Below are positions 25,411 through 30,293 of a stretch of 30,293 nucleotides of DNA, one piece after another. The stretch is from DATAEK01 sp036258055 (GTDB lineage: Bacteria > Acidobacteriota > Vicinamibacteria > Vicinamibacterales > 2-12-FULL-66-21). The notes beneath the pieces were generated by a model. The model ran no database searches. It was not told the origin of the DNA and saw only the letters and a program-made list of their open reading frames with translations. The position numbers were made by a program, and so were the translations under genes. Each line of letters starts with the position of its first letter. Positions within the stretch are counted from its first letter, which is position 1. The DNA lies in NCBI GenBank assembly GCA_036258055.1, contig DATAEK010000064.1:1-30293 (forward strand). The letters are read 5' to 3'.

Positions 25411-25478
25411 GCGCCGGGGCCCCACCCCCGGCGCCTGCCAGCGCTTCGCTGCGCTCGCGCCGCTGGTCAGCCTCGACT
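25411..25478 (+). repeat. dispersed GC-hairpin repeat, copy C
   Basis: It begins GCGCCGGGG-CCCCAC-CCCCGGCGC, a perfect 9-bp stem, then CTGCCAGCGCTTCGCTGCG, CTCGCGCCGCTGGTCAGCC and TCGACT. It is closely related to copy D, which starts 90 bp later in the same orientation. It begins 10 nt upstream of the AraC start on the other strand. Confidence 0.8.
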
Positions 25479-25500
25479 TTCTGCTCAGTCAATGTTCCAG

Positions 25501-25564
25501 CGGGGCACAACGCTCGGCGCCTACCGACGCTTCGCTGCGCTCGCGCCGCTGGTTAGCCTCGACT
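25501..25564 (+). repeat. dispersed GC-hairpin repeat, copy D (hairpin decayed)
   Basis: The 3' half (GGCGCCTACCGACGCTTCG, then CTGCGCTCGCGCCGCTGG, TTAGCCTCGACT) matches copy C nearly base for base. The 5' half (CGGGGCACAACGCTCGG) has lost the perfect stem. Together with copy C it forms a direct repeat with a 90-bp period. Confidence 0.8.
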
Positions 25565-25611
25565 CGGAAATCGTACACGGCCGCGAGGCACGGCTGCAAC
25601 CGCGTGTGCGT

Positions 25612-27561
25612 CTACCTGACGATCACGCGCCCCTGAGCTTCCCACTTGCCGCTCGCCGTGCGCACGTCGATCCAGAAGACCGCGCGTCCTGGCGGCGTGT
25701 CGAACTCGAAGTCGTAGGTTTCACCGACGCCAATCAACTGCTTCGCCGGGCCGGGCTGACACCGATCGGGCGGCACGGGCGCACCGTCTTTCGTGATCGG
25801 ACGCCAGGTCATGGGACCGTCGCCGGTTTGCAGTGACATCGAGAAAACGTCGGAAGGCGTGATGTTGATGAGCCGGACGCGATGACGCGTACCCGCTTTC
25901 CAGACGAACGTCGGGTTGTGCTCGCCGTTGAGCACTGTTGGCGCCTCCATCGCCGGACCACCGCGGCCGACCACGAGCACGTGGTCAGTACCCTCGGCGT
26001 AAGTTTGCCCAGGTTCGACCACAAGCATCGCGCCATACAGCCCCGACGTGAGCTGAATCTTGTCGTGCAGGTGGGTGTGATACATGAAGGTCCCCGTCTG
26101 CGGCGGCGTGAACCTGACCACGAACGAACCCCCCGGCTCGATCATCGGCGTCACGCGCGTTCCGGCCCCGCTCCACCCGTGCACGCCGTCGTAGTAGCTC
26201 TCGAGCTCCATCCCGTGCCAGTGGATCGCGGTCGCTGCCGGCAGCTTGTTCACGAGCGTAATCTCCACGGGTTGTCCGCGCTCGAGCACGAGCGTCGGAC
26301 CGGGCACGGGCACGGGCGCCGGTGCCGATGATGTGACGGATGGATCGGTCAGCACGAACCCGTAGGCAGGCGCCCCTTCGAATCGATTGGGCTCCGCCTG
26401 CATCTGGAGCGTGAGCCTCCTTGCGGGCGCCTCGTACACCTCGCCGCCATTCGACGAGTCCGCAGGCCCGCGGACTTTGACGCCCACGACCATCCCGCTC
26501 ATGCCGGCCGACGCATCATGCGCGGCGTGCTCACTCTGGTTCGATTTTGCCGATCCATCCACCCACAACGTCGGTGAGACATGCACCATCATGTGGCAGT
26601 GAAACAGCCAGTTACCCGCACGCTCCGCTTTCCACGTCATCGACATCGTTGAACCGGGTGACACCAGCTGCGTCACGACGCGCGATTTCTGGCCGGCGGA
26701 GTAGATGGTGTCGCGAGCGCCGTTCCCAAGGCTGTCGACGTCGAAGTAGAAACCGTGCAGATGCATCGGATGCACTTGCGAGCTGAGATTGACGACGCGC
26801 CAGTGGATCCGATCGGCGAGATCGTAGGCAAGGCGCTCGGTGTGGGGCCACGTCCGTCCGTTGATCAGAAACAGCACCTCGGGCTTCAGCTTGTAGAAAG
26901 CCGGAGTGGGATCGTCTGCCTTCACGAGGTCCATGAGCTGCGCCCGCGTGAGGCTGGTCCACTCGGTGATCACGAACACCCGATCGGCATCGGCAGGTGC
27001 GCCGGCCGCGTCGACAATGAAGGCACCAGACAGCTGGCTGTCGTCGGACGCGCGAAACGGCATCGGCATCCCGGTGGTCGTAGCCCAGTAGTGATACGTC
27101 CCGACGGGACCCGACTTGAACCGGACCTCGCGCATCGCACCCGCTGGCACGTCGATCGGCGCGCATGTGGGCGCACCGCGATCGCAGAGGCCGTTGACCC
27201 GAAGCACATCGGCCAGTTCGTTGCGAATGGCGGCGCGAATCTCCGTGCCTTCCGGCACGCGAATGAGCGGCGCCGGTGACGAGAGCGGCGACTGCCCTTC
27301 CCCGAATGCTTCGACCCGCAGCGCGCGGCCCGAATCCCCTTCCGGATGGAACTGGCCCGCGGCGGCTCGCAACGCTAGCGTGAGAACCCCATGATCGAGC
27401 GCTCCGGCCGGGCGCCGATTGTCGTTGGCGACGACGACGGGAGGGATCAGGACGTCATGTGACTCGAGCGCCTGCGCCTGTACGCCGCGCTGAAACCCTG
27501 GCGCGACGGCCAGCACCGTCACGATCGTGAACCCGAGGATGGTCTTCTGGCGACGATTCAT
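25612..27561 (-). CDS. multicopper oxidase with permuted cupredoxin domain order
   Basis: The product is 649 aa. A signal peptide is seen (ILGFTIVTVLAVAPGFQRGVQA); a GGAGAAGG site lies about 8 nt before the ATG. Four cupredoxin-like regions follow. The first (about 80-185) has lost its His pairs (GTYHYWATT). The second (about 190-340) carries HPMHLHG at 264-270 and HCHMMVH at 321-327: the T1 ligands His264, Cys322, His327 plus T2/T3 His. The third (about 415-520) carries HWHG at 447-450 and HTH at 495-497. The fourth (about 525-649) has no ligands. All ten His and the Cys needed for a T1 site and a trinuclear cluster are present, but the HxH motifs follow the HCH motifs instead of preceding them. 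Probably a periplasmic oxidase of metals or phenolics coupled to O2 reduction. Confidence 0.9.
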   Translation of the reverse strand: MNRRQKTILGFTIVTVLAVAPGFQRGVQAQALESHDVLIPPVVVANDNRRPAGALDHGVLTLALRAAAGQFHPEGDSGRALRVEAFGEGQSPLSSPAPLIRVPEGTEIRAAIRNELADVLRVNGLCDRGAPTCAPIDVPAGAMREVRFKSGPVGTYHYWATTTGMPMPFRASDDSQLSGAFIVDAAGAPADADRVFVITEWTSLTRAQLMDLVKADDPTPAFYKLKPEVLFLINGRTWPHTERLAYDLADRIHWRVVNLSSQVHPMHLHGFYFDVDSLGNGARDTIYSAGQKSRVVTQLVSPGSTMSMTWKAERAGNWLFHCHMMVHVSPTLWVDGSAKSNQSEHAAHDASAGMSGMVVGVKVRGPADSSNGGEVYEAPARRLTLQMQAEPNRFEGAPAYGFVLTDPSVTSSAPAPVPVPGPTLVLERGQPVEITLVNKLPAATAIHWHGMELESYYDGVHGWSGAGTRVTPMIEPGGSFVVRFTPPQTGTFMYHTHLHDKIQLTSGLYGAMLVVEPGQTYAEGTDHVLVVGRGGPAMEAPTVLNGEHNPTFVWKAGTRHRVRLINITPSDVFSMSLQTGDGPMTWRPITKDGAPVPPDRCQPGPAKQLIGVGETYDFEFDTPPGRAVFWIDVRTASGKWEAQGRVIVR

Positions 27562-27792
27562 CTCTGTTGCCTTCTCCGTGGTGTCGACAAAAGGCGAGGG
27601 TACCCTTCGCGGAACGAATGGGTCATGAGTGAACGGTGAGGGTTAGGTCAGGAATCGGTGGCTTGTCGATCCTCGGCGCCGCCGTTCGACGTATTTACAG
27701 CGGTTTCGCTGGCCGCTGCCCCATGGGCAATGGAATGCCCGTGAGGGCGGAGGCTTGCGGAGCCGCCAATGGGTCTGATGTGATCGGGAGCC

Positions 27793-29079
27793 GTGGCGGC
27801 ACCCGAGACACATCGCACCATTGAGGCAGTCTGGAGAATCGAGGCCCCGAAGCTCATTGCCGGGCTTGCGCGAATCGTGCGCGACGTTGGTGTGGCGGAG
27901 GATCTCGCGCAGGACGCGCTCGTCGCAGCACTCCAGCAGTGGCCCGAGTCGGGAATTCCCCGGAATCCCGGCGCCTGGCTGATGGCCGCTGCGAAGAACC
28001 GGGCAATCGATTACTTCCGCCGCGCCAAGCTGCTCCAGCGCAAGCACGAGGAGCTCGGCTACGCGATCGAGTCGGACCGTGAGGCGACCGCGCCGGATCT
28101 CGACGCGGTGCTGGACGATGACGTGGGGGACGACCTGCTGCGGCTCGTATTCACGGCCTGCCATCCGGTGCTCTCGACCGAAGCGCGTGTCGCGCTGACG
28201 TTGCGGCTCCTGGGCGGCCTCTCGACCGACGAGATCGCCAGGGCGTTCCTCGTCTCGGAGTCCACGATCGCTCAACGGATCGTTCGTGCGAAGAAGACGC
28301 TTGCCGAGAAGCGAGTGCCCTTCGAAGTGCCACGCGGCGCCGATCGGGACGCGAGGCTGTCATCGGTTCTGGAGGTCATTTACCTGATCTTCAACGAGGG
28401 GTACTCGGCGACCGCCGGAGACGATTGGATGCGGCCCGGCCTCTGCGAGGATGCGCTCCGTCTCGGGCGGATCCTGGCAGAGCTCGCGCCAAACGAGCCG
28501 GAGGTGCACGGGCTCGTCGCGTTGATGGAGATCCAGGCCTCACGGGCAAGGGCTCGGGTCGGACCGTCGGGAGAGCCGATTGTGCTCTTCGAGCAGAATC
28601 GCGGGCTCTGGGATCAACTGCTGATCCGTCGTGGTCTGGCCGCGCTTGCGCGCGCCGATGCGCTCGGCACGACACGCGGCACCTACGCCCTGCAGGCCGC
28701 GATTGCCGCACGCCATGCCCGCGCGCGGACGCCCGAGGAGACTGACTGGCCGCTCATCGCCAGCCTCTACGGAACGCTCGCCGCGCTCAAGGCCTCTCCG
28801 GTCGTCGAGTTGAACCGCGCCGTCGCACATGCCATGGCCTTCGGACCGCAGGCGGGTCTGGATCTCGTGGAAGCGCTCAGGGCGGATCCAGTCCTGGCGA
28901 ATTACCACCTGCTGCCGAGCGTGCGGGGCGATCTGTTGAAGAGACTCGGACGATTTGGAGAAGCGCAGGTGGAGCTCGAGCGCGCGGCCTCGCTCACGCG
29001 CAATTCTCGTGAGCGCGATCTGCTGCTCGAGCGCGCGCGCGCGTGCGCCGCTCAGGCAGCCGAAGTCGAACAGGACTGA
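27793..29079 (+). CDS. ECF-family RNA polymerase sigma factor, ECF42 type with C-terminal TPR-like extension
   Basis: The product is 428 aa from a GTG with GGGAG just before it. Sigma region 2 lies at about residues 15-80 (DVGVAEDLAQDALVAALQQW, GAWLMAAAKNRAIDYFRR). Region 4 lies at about 118-175 (ALTLRLLGGLSTDEIARAFL, ESTIAQRIVRAKKTLAEK). Beyond about 185 is the long helical DUF6596/TPR-like extension that defines ECF42: VIYLIFNEGYSATAGDD, LVALMEIQASRARAR, WDQLLIRRGLAAL, VVELNRAVAHAMAFG, YHLLPSVRGDLLKRLGR. Such sigma factors have no anti-sigma partner; the extension takes part in activity. The DGPF/YCII gene that usually precedes them is absent. The gene is divergent from the multicopper oxidase. 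Confidence 0.93.
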   Translation: MAAPETHRTIEAVWRIEAPKLIAGLARIVRDVGVAEDLAQDALVAALQQWPESGIPRNPGAWLMAAAKNRAIDYFRRAKLLQRKHEELGYAIESDREATAPDLDAVLDDDVGDDLLRLVFTACHPVLSTEARVALTLRLLGGLSTDEIARAFLVSESTIAQRIVRAKKTLAEKRVPFEVPRGADRDARLSSVLEVIYLIFNEGYSATAGDDWMRPGLCEDALRLGRILAELAPNEPEVHGLVALMEIQASRARARVGPSGEPIVLFEQNRGLWDQLLIRRGLAALARADALGTTRGTYALQAAIAARHARARTPEETDWPLIASLYGTLAALKASPVVELNRAVAHAMAFGPQAGLDLVEALRADPVLANYHLLPSVRGDLLKRLGRFGEAQVELERAASLTRNSRERDLLLERARACAAQAAEVEQD

Positions 29080-29121
29080 CGCCGCGTCCAGGCTCGCTCA
29101 GCGCTCAGCGCGAGAGCATGT

Positions 29122-29137
29122 GACTCGGCGTCGAGTC
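29122..29137. promoter_or_regulatory. 6-bp inverted repeat upstream of the ABC exporter operon
   Basis: GACTCG-GCGT-CGAGTC is a perfect dyad ending 16 nt before the GTG of the ATPase gene. It lies just upstream of TACAGT (29142-29147), a possible -10 element without a good -35 partner. It could be an operator or a leader hairpin; the sequence alone does not decide. Confidence 0.3.
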
Positions 29138-29153
29138 GCGGTACAGTAGGGGT

Positions 29154-29966
29154 GTGGACGGCGGCGGAGCAGACATCTTAGAGACGAAAGCGCTGACCAA
29201 GCGCTACCACGACCTGGTTGCCGTCAACGCCGTGACCCTCCACGTCGGGGCCGGCCACATGTTCGGGCTGCTGGGCTCGAACGGCGCGGGCAAGACCACG
29301 CTCATCAAGATGCTCACGACGCTGCTGCCGCCGAGCGACGGCACGGCATCGGTCGCGGGCTTCGACATTCGCCGTCAGGCCTCCAAAGTGCGGCGTGCGA
29401 TTGGCTACGTGCCACAGATGCTGTCCGCCGACGGCAACCTGACCGGTTACGAGAACCTGCTCATCTTCGCGAAGCTGTACGACATTCCGAGTCAGGAGCG
29501 CGAGCAGCGGATTCATGAAGCGTTGAGCCTGATGGATCTCGCGGACGCGGGACGCAGGCTGGCGCGCGAGTATTCCGGCGGCATGCTTCGACGCCTGGAG
29601 ATTGCGCAGTCGATGCTGCACCGGCCGCGCCTGCTGTTTCTCGACGAGCCGACCGTCGGTCTCGATCCGATCGGCAGGAATGCGGTGTGGGAGCGTCTCT
29701 GGCGGCTTCGCGACGAGTTCGGCACCACGATCTTCCTCAGCACGCACGCCATGGACGAAGCCGACGCGCTCTGCGACCGGCTCGCGATCCTCTCCCGCGG
29801 GAACGTCGTGATCGTCGGCTCACCGCGCGAGCTCAAAGCCGGCCTGGATATCCAGCCGGCGACGCTCGAGGACGTGTTCCTGCGCTACGCCGGAACGGCC
29901 ATCGAATCAGCCGGGAGCTACCGGGATGTCAAACGCACTCGCCGGACCGCGCAACGCGTGGGTTGA
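29154..29966 (+). CDS. ABC-2 type exporter ATP-binding protein (DrrA/NodI-like)
   Basis: The product is 270 aa from a GTG preceded by AGTAGGGG. Walker A is GSNGAGKTT (residues 41-49), the Q-loop region GYVPQMLSADGNLTGYENL, the signature EYSGGMLRRLEIAQ (a YSGGM variant usual in this branch), Walker B LLFLDEPTVGLDP, and the switch His in FLSTHAMDEADALCDRLAIL. The C-terminal segment PATLEDVFLRYAG is typical of DrrA-type exporters. It powers export of a drug, lipid or polysaccharide through the permease encoded next. The gene ends 41 nt inside the permease gene, so the two are translationally coupled. Confidence 0.95.
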   Translation: MDGGGADILETKALTKRYHDLVAVNAVTLHVGAGHMFGLLGSNGAGKTTLIKMLTTLLPPSDGTASVAGFDIRRQASKVRRAIGYVPQMLSADGNLTGYENLLIFAKLYDIPSQEREQRIHEALSLMDLADAGRRLAREYSGGMLRRLEIAQSMLHRPRLLFLDEPTVGLDPIGRNAVWERLWRLRDEFGTTIFLSTHAMDEADALCDRLAILSRGNVVIVGSPRELKAGLDIQPATLEDVFLRYAGTAIESAGSYRDVKRTRRTAQRVG

Positions 29967-30293
29967 TTCTCCCGTGCACGCCATCATCGCGTTCGTCTAC
30001 AAGACCTACGTCATCGCGGAGCTCGAAATCCGGCGGCTCCGGCACGATCCGACGGAGCTGATCACTCGGGCCGTGCAGCCGGCGCTCTGGCTCCTGATCT
30101 TCGGCGGCGTGTTCAGCCGCGTGCGCGCCATACCGACTGGCGGGTTGCCGTACCGCGACTTCATGACCCCCGGGATCCTGGCGCAGAGCGTGCTGTTTGT
30201 GGCGATCTTCTCGGGGCTGGCGCTCATCTGGGAACGCGATCTCGGGATCATTCACAAGCTGTTCGTGAGCCCCACACCGCGCGGGGCACTGGT
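29926..30293 (+). CDS. ABC-2 type exporter permease (3' end beyond window)
   Basis: The first 122 codons are present and the frame is open at the window edge. The ATG at 29926-29928 has GGGAG 8 nt upstream and overlaps the ATPase gene by 41 nt; a GTG at 29974 is an alternative. The sequence starts MSNALAGPRNAWVDSPVHAI, then has the amphipathic ELEIRRLRHDPTELITR preceding the first membrane helix (VQPALWLLIFGGVFSRV). Next come LPYRDFMTPGILAQSVLF (the conserved ABC-2 Tyr-x-x-Phe-x-x-PG segment) and helix 2 (VAIFSGLALIWERDLGI), with HKLFVSPTPRGAL following, as in DrrB/NodJ permeases. It forms the membrane part of the exporter with the ATPase upstream. Confidence 0.92.
   Translation, partial: MSNALAGPRNAWVDSPVHAIIAFVYKTYVIAELEIRRLRHDPTELITRAVQPALWLLIFGGVFSRVRAIPTGGLPYRDFMTPGILAQSVLFVAIFSGLALIWERDLGIIHKLFVSPTPRGAL

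Overview
The window is GC-rich bacterial chromosome, most likely from an Acidobacteriota lineage (Vicinamibacteria/subdivision-6 type). This is inferred from several traits seen together: two very large Oar-type TonB-dependent receptors with N-terminal carboxypeptidase-regulatory-like domains, an ADOP-type duplicated orphan permease without its own ATPase, an ECF42-type sigma factor, NIPSNAP and DUF4440/SnoaL-like proteins, and many short intergenic repeats. No rRNA, tRNA, CRISPR array, phage, transposase or integrase gene was found.

Layout. 1-5500: an ACT-domain protein (-), an MltF-like lytic transglycosylase lipoprotein (+), the C-terminal remnant of a PhnB/VOC protein (-), a ketopantoate reductase-type enzyme (-), a P-loop kinase-like ATPase (+) and a chloroperoxidase-type alpha/beta hydrolase (+). 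5541-7982: the ADOP permease (-). 8319-16500: four same-strand genes, an HD-fused Ppx/GppA phosphatase overlapping ppk1, then a TonB receptor overlapping a secreted glycerophosphodiester phosphodiesterase; together they suggest polyphosphate turnover and scavenging of phosphodiesters. 16636-20604: a MerR-like HTH + TOBE (Mop) regulator divergent from a second TonB receptor, with three 10-bp iterons overlapping a good sigma70-like promoter between them. 20789-24303: a DUF1326 protein, an AraC regulator, and two secreted NTF2-fold proteins, one fused to NIPSNAP. 24517-25400: an AraC-VOC gene pair. 25612-27561: a multicopper oxidase whose copper-ligand motifs occur in permuted order. 27793-29079: an ECF42-like sigma factor. 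29154 to the end: an ABC-2 exporter ATPase and its truncated permease.

The most unusual content is between the genes. (1) A perfect 12-copy array of a 7-bp unit lies in a divergent promoter region, with a decayed 8-unit relative of the same heptamer 17 kb away. (2) A roughly 200-bp composite structure, two inverted blocks of 8-9-bp GGTGC tandem units closed by perfect 25-bp arms, lies between convergent genes. (3) A dispersed GC-rich hairpin element of about 65 bp occurs four times, and its stem flanks differ between copies by compensatory changes. The coding genes are mostly recognisable families. No complete new multi-gene defence or biosynthetic system is evident.
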